A stretch of DNA of 64,000 nucleotides, taken from positions 10,385,764 through 10,449,763 of the forward strand of contig NC_080422.1 of the NCBI RefSeq assembly GCF_029873635.1, in the 5' to 3' direction. Each line of letters begins with the position of its first letter. Within the stretch, counting starts at the first letter, position 1. This DNA comes from Malania oleifera (taxonomy: Eukaryota > Streptophyta > Magnoliopsida > Santalales > Ximeniaceae). Position numbers and translations under genes: made by a program. Shown one piece after another: positions 24,407 through 35,400 of the stretch. The notes under the pieces were generated by a model that made no database searches, had not been told where the DNA came from, and saw nothing but the letters and a program-made list of their open reading frames with translations.

Positions 24407-24745
24407 GGGGATGGGGGGTAACTTTGAATTCAGTACTAGCTACTTGGGCATATGTACAGGAGGAGTTCAATTAGTTCAAGACTAGGTGACTAATAATGCT
24501 TCAGAATTGATTGAATGAAAGATTTGCATTTGTGGGTGTCAAGGGTATATATATAAATATGGATGGAAGCTAGGTAGCTAGGTGAGAAGAGGTTGGACAC
24601 AGTCCCATGCACACAAGGGGAATTGAGAACTGAGAATTGAGAGAGCCCACCTACACTTCACCTACTTCTGTTCAACTGCCCCCTACTGCGGGGAGACTTA
24701 CGTGCGCACGTGCCCAAGCTTCACCGTTATCACCAAAGATATAGA

Positions 24746-24787
<42 letters not shown>

Positions 24788-25040
24788 GTGTCATATGCAT
24801 GTATATATATGATGTTTGTACGCAAGATATTAATGTTGGCCGTGGATATGTCGAGGATGAATTATTATTAATGTTGACTCTTGAGAAGATCACAAAAAGA
24901 CTAGTGAGCGAAAGCATGACGTGGGTAGGCGTGATTGGCTAGGTGAGGACTAGAAGTACATGCATGGCTTTGGATGTCTAGCACATTATATTGTTAAACG
25001 ACTATAGTCTATATACGCGTGCGTGCCAAGTCAAGTTTGA
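24407..25040 (-). promoter_or_regulatory. WRKY gene promoter and 5' UTR
   Basis: Read on the - strand, a TATA-rich box (ATATTTATATATATA, 24560-24546) lies 140 bp upstream of the ATG and is directly preceded by a TTGAC core (24542-24538). Further upstream are a CACGTG G-box (24707-24712), a (CT)n tract (24749-24782), a full W-box TTGACT on the + strand (24874-24879) and another W-box as AGTCAA at 25029-25034. W-boxes in a WRKY promoter are compatible with auto- or cross-regulation by WRKY factors, which is inference. Confidence 0.55.
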
Positions 25041-26355
25041 TATATAGGGGTCTGGAGTCTGGAAGAATGGATCAACTGCATGCGCTGCAATCTGCGGTTG
25101 GGTGGGTGGTTTAGAAAATAGTAATTCCTTTGCCTGAGGGGCAACTGATAGTTAATCCTTGTTTGGCTGTGCCTAAATTCACACAGCCTGCATGTCGCAA
25201 TCTATTGATTATTTAATTAATTACTTCTTTAATTTAATTAGAGTACGGGAATTGAACAGGTCGTTGCAAAGGCGATGCACGAAACATTTTATTTAAATTA
25301 AAATAACCATTAGGACTTGTGGTTTTTAGTTCCCGTGTGTACAAATTAACGCCGATTGTTCGTTTAATTATTTGTGGAAAATGATTCTTACTTTTAATCT
25401 TTACGAAAAATGTCATATTATTTTTTTAAAATTTTCTATATAAATATTGAAAAATTAGAAAACAAGGTAATAATTTTGTATTTTTTCCAAAAAAATAGAA
25501 ATAAAAAATAAAACTAATTTTCATGAATATATATATAAGGACAACCACACCTCATTGGACATCATGATGCGGTACCAAACCTAGGAAATGTTTAGCAGAC
25601 CCCACCTTTAATATCCCAATAAATCTTGAGTCTGATCTTAGAGGCAGCGAGCTCAAACCCTCAACCATGTGGTAGACAAGGTTCTCACCTTACCACCTGA
25701 GCAACCCCATGGGGGTTCACATGTGAACATATATTTGCCATAGCTTATCCAAAAATAATGCTGAAAAGGTGATTTTTAAATTTTATTGTTAACCGAGAAG
25801 CCCTTGCGTGAGTATAGGATTTTTTTGGTGAGATGAATTTAATTAGATTTAAAACTTTATGACATCAATACACAATTTTTAATTTTTTTCACATTCTATT
25901 ATAAAATTAGGTTGATCAGTTAGGTTTCATTCTTTGCATTGTAGATGATGACCTAGTTATCTTGGCGATGACTCACTTATTGTAAAATTTGAGAAATCTT
26001 CTTTTTAGAGGCAAATTAAGTGGAGACAAATGACTAAATATAAATATATGAATGATTATATTTATGTTTGGGGAGACGGGTTCTTGAAAGGGAAGAGACT
26101 TTGTCACACACTACTCACATAATGAATGCTCTGAAGAGGGCCTAGAGAGAAAAATTAGGCAATTACCAAGAAGTTCAAGTGAAAATCAATGATGGAAGGT
26201 GACGGTGGAGTCGTGGAGAAGAGAGAGAGCTTAATTACTTAAGTGCCAAAAAGATTTTACACGAAAAATGACTAGTTGGAGGTATTCATAAATTAAGTAG
26301 AGGCAAATGTGATGATTCGAAAATTTTACTACTTTTTTTTTTTATATGCATGAAA
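25041..26355. other. Intergenic region, no gene seen
   Basis: AT-rich sequence without credible coding frames. It contains the SINE candidate at 25553-25722 and, next to it, a 14-bp perfect palindrome GTTCACATGTGAAC at about 25725-25738. Confidence 0.7.
25553..25722 (-). mobile_element. Candidate tRNA-derived SINE
   Basis: On the - strand there is an A-box-like TTGCTCAGGTGG (25704-25693). About 34 bp further on is a B-box-like GGTTTGAGCTC (25659-25649). Order and spacing are those of an RNA polymerase III tRNA-type promoter. Downstream sequence is unrelated to a tRNA body and no acceptor-stem pairing is evident, so a SINE head is more likely than a tRNA gene. The 3' end and target duplications are not resolved. 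Confidence 0.45.
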
Positions 26356-27825
26356 CTCTGATACCATATGTATAAACCATTCGACCAGCAAGTGGGTTAC
26401 CGGGTACAAGTATCTATAAGTTATATTAAAATATAGTGGAAGCATAATATACATCTCATATACAATACATTCCACAGTACTATTACCATCATAATAAAAA
26501 AATATCTCTCTCCCAAAACCACCTATATAACCCAAGGTATATAAACATATCTATACACAGATAAAATAGCAGTGTCTCACCGGCACTAACTTCAATCCCC
26601 AAAACCACTAATCCTGCCTAGAGCTCTCTAAGCTCGTCTCTTTAAAAATTTCCTGAAATGTTAAAATCTTAAGGAGTGAGATACCTCCCACTAAGATGAA
26701 ATAAATTATTATCAGTGTGTGGCAACATCAATTTAAATGAATCAAAACACGTTCATTTAATAAATAATTTAATTGAGTAATCATGAAATCTATACTCATA
26801 TCCATATACATATATATACATTTACAACCATATATTTTCTTAAAAATATGCATGTGCTCAATATGATTTTCCTGGGTTCGAAACCCAACATGTTTGTAAA
26901 CGTAGTTTCATCATATTTGTAATGAGGAACCAACTTGAGTGGATATCCATATATCACCGTCATGTAATCACTCCACATGATTGGGTTGTGCAACCCAAAG
27001 GTGGGATTTAGTCATGGTTGGCCTATCAGGCTAAGTCAAAACAATTCTCGTTTGTAGTACAATTGGCCCACCGACCACAGCCTGGTCCGAACGCAGGGAC
27101 GGTTAACATCTCTCCGCAGACCCAATCGACTTCCAATACCAACACTCTCCCCGAGAAGTGTGGTTGCACTGACTCATTTCCTAACAATGGTATTGTGCTC
27201 GCAATTACATAACTGATCCATCATGGTTCTCATTTTCACAATTCCCACAGTGATCTCAATATCAAAAAGATCTTGTCTGTATAAATCACATTTCCCAGTA
27301 TCAAAATATCGTGTCTGTATTTTCAATAATTCCTATAAACCAGTATAAATCACATTCTGTCATAAAATATTCCCACATGTTAAATATAAAATCATATTTA
27401 ATCATTTCACAATATCTGCTAGTATAAATCCCATTTCATCATAAAATATTCCCATATGTTAAATATATGGTAACAAAACCAATACTCATGCCACACAAAT
27501 TTTAAGTAATATTTCATAAATTAGTAATTGCTCAGATAAATATATGATATTCCAAAACCAGTATTTTCAAATACCGGATATGTTAAAAAAAATCCTTTAC
27601 AATATTATCATTTTCTTATGCTTTAAATTAATCAACTGATTCCCAAAATGTCCGACATAATTTATTTCACTTACCTATTTCCTGGAGATATGCCTGCAGG
27701 GATTATTGAATGATGCCTGTGGCATTTGCACAAAACCTTGTATCCATATACCCTAATTTAATTAGCTCAATTCTCAGAATAATAACCATTTTAACACTCC
27801 CAAGCCCACACACTTTCAATAATTA
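26356..27825 (-). mobile_element. LTR fragment with primer-binding site (minus orientation)
   Basis: The - strand reads an LTR that ends ...GGTTTATACA at 26369. Two bases later comes TGGTATCAGAG (26366-26356), the usual primer-binding site for initiator tRNA-Met, so this is a 5' LTR plus the first internal bases; the internal region is then lost. The LTR body is homologous to the solo LTR at 40481-42585: both contain GTTC.GACCAGG.TGTGG, a GGGCCCATCGTAC-like block, and TCCCACCTT..G.TGCACAACCCA in order. The LTR start is missing, replaced near 27826 by a different LTR fragment. Confidence 0.7.
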
Positions 27826-28405
27826 ACTAAACTTGAAAAACATCTTCATTTCATGTGTGAGTGTATTTGAACTTCATATTGTACATCATTTTCTTTGTAG
27901 AGAAGCATTCGTTATTGTACAGAAAATATTTTATTTGAATCTTGTTGTATTCCTAACATATGATCAGAAGAGGGAAACTAGTCCTGTGAATGGTCCTGGA
28001 TTGACTTTGACCTGGTTAGGAAATTAAGGTGCACCATTTTGGTAAGGTGTTGTAATCGGTGTCGTTCCACCCGTGAAGTGAGCTTTAGTGGAATCTTTAT
28101 GCTTGTGAGCCAAGGCGGGGACATAGGTAGTATTAGTCGAACCCCGATAACATTTCTTGTGTTGGATTTTAATTTGCTCAATTTATTTTCTGCACTTGAA
28201 AGTTTATGTTTTTAATATTGTGAATGATTGAGAAATACTAAGTCAACTTAAATTGTTTAAACATTTGCTCAATTATTTACCAGTGTGATTGGGATTGCAT
28301 AGACAGACCTTAGGTTGTGTAATACTACTGATTTGGATAAACTTAGGAATAAATTTCTAAATACCCAATTCACCCCCCTCTTGGGAATACACCAATTCCA
28401 ACAAT
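27826..28405 (+). mobile_element. Truncated SIRE-like (Copia) LTR 3' part
   Basis: It ends with ACCCAATTCACCCCCCTCTT followed by GGGAATACACCAATTCCAACA, matching in opposite orientation the ends of the LTRs at 46623 and 49717. It shares the inner block GTGGAATC...GGCGGGGACATAGG...TCGAACC with them. Only about 580 of the expected ~2050 bp are present. No PBS follows, so it is a 3' or solo LTR remnant. Confidence 0.65.
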
Positions 28406-31149
28406 AACTGCTCATTTAATATTAAAATGACATGATAAACATGGTTAGACCAGAAATATCTACAAACCATTGTAGTTTAAATATTGTATAAGACCCGTAA
28501 AAGATTGGACTTCGAAGCATATGACTTATGATAGCTAAGAGTAGATTTGAGTATGATTTCAGTTTAACTAGTTAGCATGTATTTCAACCATGCAATGCCC
28601 TTATTAAGAAAATTTTATAAACAATAAAAGCTTTAAAATCTTCAAACTTCATGACAAGAATTAAATTTAGAAAATTAGAAGTAGCATATGTCATGAGAAA
28701 AAAAAATCTCCTTTTTGAGTATTATCATTAATTGTAAGAGACTGATACCAAAACTTGCTGAAAAAGAAACTTTAACATAAAGGGTCAAGCAAACCTACAT
28801 TTTTCTGGTGATCATTTAAGCATATTTCAAATCATGTTTTAACCAGAAAAAATCAACCATATAGATAAAAAAAAATTAAAATTTTAATGCACGATCTTAT
28901 GGCAACTAGGATTACTGTGGGCAACAAAAAATTAACGCGTTAAATAAAACATGCCACAATAATTTGCTAAACTAGGCTAAAGTGTGGGTGAGTGTGAAAA
29001 GATAGAAATTTAATTTCAAAAGCCCCCCCTATTGATTTGAAAACGAGCTTAGCTTCAAATAAATTTTATGGGACACACATGCACTAGAAAGTTTAAAGTC
29101 AAGTCCAACAAGGTGTTGATATGCCCCTAAGAACAATCCATATCAATTAAATTCAATAAAAACAGAATATGACGTTCAAGGTGCTCAAAGCAACCTTAGG
29201 ACTCAAAAATAAAAAAAATGATATGCATGTAAGTCCATAGGGTTTAATTTTTCCAAAATCATAGAATTTGTATAATTTAGATTATTTTAGAAAAAAATTA
29301 GACAACATGCTGTTTGTAAATAGAACATTTCCCATAAAGACATGCATCAAGACCTGGTTGTTTACAGCAAGCAGTTCACACTATTCTGCATCATGCAAAT
29401 GCCATTCAAATTAAGCATGCAACAACCTAAAAGTATCTACCAGCATGCAATACACAAGATACTGCATTAGCCATGCAGTTGGCATTCAGTTCAAGCATGC
29501 AATCCAGTACATTCAATAACAGTTCAGAATAGCCCAAGGCAGTTCATGCTCTAAGATAATAACCATCCATCATAGAAATTTAATCATTTAGAATATTATG
29601 GATAGTAAGCTGCAGTGCTATTCTTATAAAGGCATGTAGGCATAAAGAAGGTAAGATCATGAGAGCATTTAATTTATATAGCTTTGAAAGAAAAAATGCC
29701 CCCTCTCAGTTATGCACTATCATCATCATACGCCTTATTCTCCTTTTCATTCTTCAAATTCTTCGGCGAGTGTCCTAAATTTTCAATGATTAAAACTTAG
29801 CTTTTAATGCTTAGGCTAAGAGGACCAAAAAGTCCTAACCAATGTCCCTTTGGTGAAGTAAGCCAATTATCCAGCATGTGACGGGGACAAGGTCGAATGA
29901 CTTTCCATTTTAGCTACTTGTGCATAGGTTTCTTTGAACTAAATTGAAACCTAGTGCAATCATCTTAGCCATTCAACACATTCAAAAGCTCTAATTGATT
30001 TGATGTTAATTTGAGAGATTATGAAGAGAGATTGGATAAATACTCTTAAAAGTTAAATCACTATTGAGTTTAGAAGAGTATTTAGGAGAAACAGGACAAT
30101 ATTTAAAATATTTTTGTGCTGGTGAATATGACCTAATTTTTTGGCAATGAGCATTTAGAAGTATATGAATGATTTTGAACAATGCTCTTTGGTGATTTCT
30201 AATTTGCCACGATTGGAAAGTATCTTTTAAATATGATCACTATTTTGAGCAAGGATACGAGCTTATGAAAAGATGAATCTTTACCGAATATGATCGTGGT
30301 ATGGTAAAGAGTTCCTATGGAAGAGAAAACTTTTGCATTAATCATAATTAGAAAATTTTGCATTTTAAGCACGGAGAGAGAATCTTAATTTAACTAGATG
30401 AAAACTTGATTCCCTTAGTGGATGCCTCTAATTTGATTGCGAAAGGATGTCTTTTAATACACACTAATAGATTTAGGCATTTTTGATAATTAGTGCTTAT
30501 GACTTGAGTGATGACTAAATATTGATAAAAAAAAATGAGTTTAGGATTAAAAGATATATAGTATAAGTTTGATTTCCTAAAACTCAATTTTGTGTGATGG
30601 ACAAAGTGTGCTTAACTTAAGATATTCATATTTAAGCAAGAGTTAAGCATTAAAAATCATTTATCAAGTAAAAATGTCTTTGTCCATTTGGAAGTGGATT
30701 TTACATAAGCATGCTTCTATGATATTATTCAAGATATGATGATTTATGTTATTCATCTTGAAAATAATAAGGTTCTCAAAATTATAACTAATTATGCCCT
30801 TAACCTTTACTTTGAACATTTCAGAGGAATGATATGAATAATGTGGAGACTGACGTCCCATTCAAGCAGATTATCTCATTTCTTTTCAGTTCAACATTAG
30901 CATGCTATAGCCAATATTTTCATATTTTAACCAATCATTATGATATATACGTTATGTGATCAGATTAGATATATTACTTGAATTTTCATATTGACTTGAT
31001 TTTCTAAGATTCTTAGTATAACAATAATGCATATACTAAGGTTTGACATTTTAAGCACACACCACTTCTTAAGCCTTTAGTCATCACTACCCCTTTAGCT
31101 AAACCTAAGATCTAAGGAAGAATTAAACATTTATGTAATTCCTATTGGA
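28406..31149. other. Unresolved repeat-like intergenic sequence
   Basis: AT-rich with no credible ORF. Positions 29030-29800 have composition unlike the flanks and may belong to an unidentified element. Any downstream part of the minus-strand Copia element whose gag ends near 31150 should lie here, but I cannot recognise protease, integrase or reverse transcriptase. Confidence 0.5.
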
Positions 31150-32234
31150 ATCCATTCTTCATTCGGTTCAAAGGGATTTGCTATCTTGACTACCCATATC
31201 GTTTTCCTATATTTGCCTCTGGCACCTCAAAATGAACAAGTATATCAAAGGTGCCATTTTCTTTCACAATATGAACATGCTTTGTTTTCATGTGAAATAA
31301 TTTTCTTATTAAACCTATTTTTACTTGATGAGGCATAAGAATGGCCATGAGATTTAAAAGCTGATGTTAAACCCTTTTTGAAAGAATTATTTCTTTTAAC
31401 TCCTAAGGGTTTATTTGAACTACTATTTTCACTTTTAGTCTTGGATATTATTCCAGATTGATCTTCCATTTTTCTCTCCAAGTAGGTAATTTTCAATATC
31501 TTCTCAATATTTTTCTTTTCTAGAATAACATGATATTCTTTTAACTCTATTAAATGTTTTGCCAACTTTTTATTTTCATTTTTCAAAAATGTTTTCTTCT
31601 TAGACATCTCAACTAGAATTTTATATATTTTAAATGAAGTTTTTTCTAGTTCTTCATACGAAGGCATGCTTTCATTATTGAATCCATCACATGATTCATC
31701 ATAAAGTTTATCACAATAATTATTACATGAATCATTGCATGAATTATCAACTAAATTATTACTAGAGACAACAGATGATTCAACACATTATATAACACAG
31801 GATTCAACACAGGAATCATCAAATGCATCATTAATTGAGGTAGATTGGAAAGCATATACCTTTTTATCGATTAAAGCAACTAGGTCATGATTTACCACTT
31901 CCAATCATTTGAGCTTAAAGCATTCAGGGTAGTGGCCTCCTTCTCTTTGGCTTCTCCATATTTCTTTTCTAGCTCTTCCAAGATTTCCCTTGTGCATTTA
32001 CATGCCATGATTTCAAGAAAAATATTAGAATCTAAAGCAAGATATAAAATATCCATGGCATTTTAATTTTCTTGCATCAAACAAATATCATGCTTATTTA
32101 ATTCATTTTCAAGTTTGGGAATTTTGAAATCATTAACAATTTTCATAGGTACAAAATTCCCTTGAACAATCACTCGCCAGACCCTCCAATCCATAGATTT
32201 TATAAAAACGCTCATCTTTTGTTTCTAATAGGTG
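31150..32234 (-). pseudogene. Copia (SIRE-like) gag, main part, split by a nested element
   Basis: Minus-strand translation shows a Copia gag (UBN2-type) body: IKSMDWRVWRVI, then NAMDILYLALDSN, then EILEELEKKYGEAKEKE. A lysine-rich coiled segment (31667-31245) and a degenerate zinc knuckle (CSYCERKWHL) follow. In-frame stops occur, including one where the family has Trp just after the junction and one before NAMDIL. The 5' part of this gag lies at 46492-46568, beyond the 14.25 kb Tat element. The reading frame resumes across that element once one copy of the 5-bp target duplication is removed. Confidence 0.8.
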
Positions 32235-32290
32235 TGTAGACACCCTATTTTTGCCCAGGCCAAATAAGATTATTATTATTATGATTACTA

Positions 32291-32339
<49 letters not shown>

Positions 32340-33274
32340 TTTACTGTTATTATTTTTATTGTTATTATTATTAATTCTATTATCATTATTATTAATATTA
32401 TCATTATTTTTAATTATTATTATTATTATTATTAGGGTTTGGGGAGAAACGTTTATAAGGTTGGGGGGGGGGGGGGGGTGGCGCTTTCAACATCTCTCTG
32501 AATCCTCTCCACACAGCAGCCCCCCTCTCCATCACTCTCTGTCTCTCTCCATTCTCCACTCTCTCTGCACACTAACACAACCCATCTCCCTCTCTCCCGT
32601 TTCACCTCATCTCTTCCATCTTGCTCCCTCATTCTCCATTGTCTTCACCTGGCTAGCAGCACATCCGACCACCACCCGACACCATCGTTTTCTTCCAGCC
32701 GATCTCCCCGAGCACCACTCTAGTTGCTGCGACACGCCCAGCATAGCCCCTCTGCGCCACAGACCAGCTTCAGGCTCCTTCTGCAACTGCGGGCCACCCG
32801 AGACTAGGACGGAACACCACGAGCAGCCCTTCTTCAGAAGCAACCCCTTTGCTGCTCTTCCTCCCTACCAGCTGTTGTCGGTGCCCTGCCGCCGCTGCCA
32901 GCTCTCTGCTGCCATGAGTCTCCCTCGCTGCTGCTGTCAAGGAATTCCTCTCGGCTGCTTCTTACCAGCAACAACACCCCACGTGCAGCCCCTATCTGCT
33001 GCAACTCTGAACCAGCCACCCATGGTTGCTGCCACCCACAGCCATCCTCCACAGCTGCTCCAGCCACCATCAACTTTCGGCCAGCCACCACATTGCTGCC
33101 AGATACACACCCGAAACTACGCTCACTGCTAGCTTTGGCAACTCACCACTTCACAGTCATCCTCCTCCCGTATCCGACCACCCCCTCGTAAGTTCCCTGT
33201 ATTTGTGTCCACACACGCACACACATGCACCCCCAGCAAACATGCACACACACACGCACCCCAGCAAGCATGCA

Positions 33275-33309
<35 letters not shown>

Positions 33310-34101
33310 AGCACACACATACTGACCTTCTTATTATTTTATTATTATTAAGTTTTATTTTAAATTGCAATACTTGTTTTAGGTACACACATGGTTATAT
33401 TTGATTGTAGTCATTATAAGATACTAATTGATTTATCATTATGGTTGCAGGATTTTTGTTGAGGATTATTTCAATGTTTAAAGGTTAAATTACATTAGTT
33501 GTACATATTAAATATTTGATATTTTGTGGTTTGTATTTTGATACTTGATCTTAATGTTTAGGTTTGTTGTTATTGTTGTATCATTGTGGAATTTTTAATA
33601 TTGTTACATTTGTTCTAAAAAATTTTAATCTCCAAGTTCATACTTTTGGTGTTGGCATTAATTGGTTCGTGTTTATAGTTTAGGATTTTCCCATCGCTTG
33701 TATATTATTATTAGTCATATTATTATTATGCTGATTGTATACCATTATTAGTAATATTACTATATTGATTAGATGTTATTATTAATATTATATTGATTAT
33801 ATTAGTATTATTATAACATCGATCTTATTAGTATTAGTATTCTGTTGCTTGCATATTATTATTAGTATTATCGTTATAGGTATTGTGTTAGTATTAAACT
33901 TATACCATTTGTACATGATTATTGGTAATATTAGTACATTAGTCGCATATGGTTATTATATGAATTGTATTAGTATTAGTATTATATTATTTGCACATTA
34001 TTATTGGTAATATTATTACATTGTTTGTGCATTATTATTAGAAATATAAGTATATTATTTGTACATTATTATTAATAATAATTGAAATATTATTGTAATT
34101 G

Positions 34102-34146
<45 letters not shown>

Positions 34147-34677
34147 TATTTTAAAGTATACGTATATTCGATTGTGTTATTAGCCTCTTATTATTTTAGT
34201 ATTATTATATTTTTGTTATTAAGTATTTTCAATTTTATCCCTATGATTGTGATAAAAAGGGTACAAGCTTTTTAAACTTCATGTACCTCAGTTCCGAGGG
34301 AATATATATAGTTTTGTATAATTTGTTTGTTTGTTTATTTATTTATTTATTTATTTTACATGTGTATTTGTAAATTACAAAAAGGGTGTAATTTTAAAGA
34401 TTTTTCTAAAATTTACTTAGGGATAATTTCATAATTAATTAGGTACCACTCGTAAGAATGGGCGCGTAGGGGGTGCTCGTACCTTCCCCTCGCGTAACCG
34501 AACACCTGATCCTAACTTTGGTAACGCAGACCCATTCGACCCTTAATTGGGTAGTAATTAAGTATTCTAATCATACTAAAAGGTTAGTGGTGACTTCAAT
34601 ATTTTTTTTTCCTGAAAATATAAAATAATTTTTATTTCATCGACCCCGAGGCACACGCGCTCCGGGACGTCGCGAAA
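32235..34677 (+). repeat. 5' LTR of the Tat-type element (2443 bp)
   Basis: Order: TGTAGACACC start, ATT repeats (32267-32440), TTAGGGTTTGGGG, TATA-like TTTATAAG (32452-32459), a run of 16 G (32463-32478), a GC-rich Pro/Ser-coding-like block to 33187 ending at GTAAGT (33188-33193), a CA repeat (33274-33306), an ATT-rich stretch, then the conserved U5-like end from about 34440 (GTAAGAATGGGCGCGTAGG, CACACGCGCTCCGGGACGT). Confidence 0.85.
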
Positions 34678-34680
34678 GCT

Positions 34681-34698
34681 TGGCGACTCTATTAGGGA
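34681..34698 (+). other. Primer-binding site (tRNA-Arg type)
   Basis: TGGCGACTCTATTAGGGA, three bases after the LTR end. It is a mutated version of TGGCGACTCCGCTGGGGA at 58626, which matches the reverse complement of the 3' end of plant tRNA-Arg (CCCCAGNGGAGTCGCCA). Confidence 0.75.
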
Positions 34699-34759
34699 CA
34701 TTAGAGAGTTGAGCCAGTAATTAATGGGAAGTTATCCTGAGTTTAAATTTAATAAATCT

Positions 34760-35400
34760 TTTAGTTGCTCCTCATTTTGTGAATATTAATTGTAAATATT
34801 TTATTTCTAAATTCTTTTAAATAAGCATAGTAATTGCAAATATTTTATTTCCAAATCTTTTTTAATTGCAAATATTTTCTTTCCAAATTTTTTTAGATAA
34901 GAATATTAATTGTAAATATTTTATTTCCAAAAATTTTTAAATAAGTATAATAATTGCAAATATTTTATTTCCAAATTTTTTAGATAAGCATATTAATTGC
35001 AAATATTTTCTTTCCAAATTTTTTAGATCAACAAATTTTAATTGCAAATATTTTGTTTCCAAATTTTTTATTGCAAATATTTTGTTTCCAAATTTTATTA
35101 ATTGCAAATATTTTGTTTTCAAATTTTTTAAATAAAGCATTCTATTGGTACATATTTTGTTTCTAAATTTTAACTGCAAATATTTTGTTTCCAAATTTTT
35201 AGAATAAAAGTGTTAATTGTAAATATCTTGTTTCCATATTTTGAATAGACATGTGATTGATTGTAAACATTTTATTTCCTTTGTTGTTTGAATAAACATG
35301 TGATTAATTGTAAATATTTTGATACCTTTGTTATTGAATAAACATGTGATTACTTGTGAATATCTTGTTTGAATAAACATGTAATAAAGGTAGGAGTAGA
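34760..35400 (+). repeat. Leader repeats, 30-50 bp units
   Basis: At least twelve diverged copies of TTGCAAATATTTTGTTTCCA(AA) with variable TTTTTTAAATAA spacers. A similar but shorter series follows the PBS of the second Tat element (58720-59040), so it is an ancestral feature of the 5' untranslated leader. Confidence 0.8.

Noticed and set aside
25649-25704. tRNA gene on the - strand
   Set aside because: A- and B-box-like motifs are present but I see no cloverleaf, anticodon arm or acceptor stem; a SINE head is the better reading.
32251-33132. 293-codon frame starting with an Ile/Leu run then Pro/Ser/His-rich sequence
   Set aside because: The first part is the ATT microsatellite and the rest is the C-rich LTR block. 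The corresponding frames in the LTRs at 43272 and 55345 are broken or different, so a protein is not supported.
34937-35194. Minus-strand frame with repeated NKIFAIKNLETKYLQL-like peptides
   Set aside because: It arises from the AT-rich leader repeats of the Tat element; low complexity and no family.
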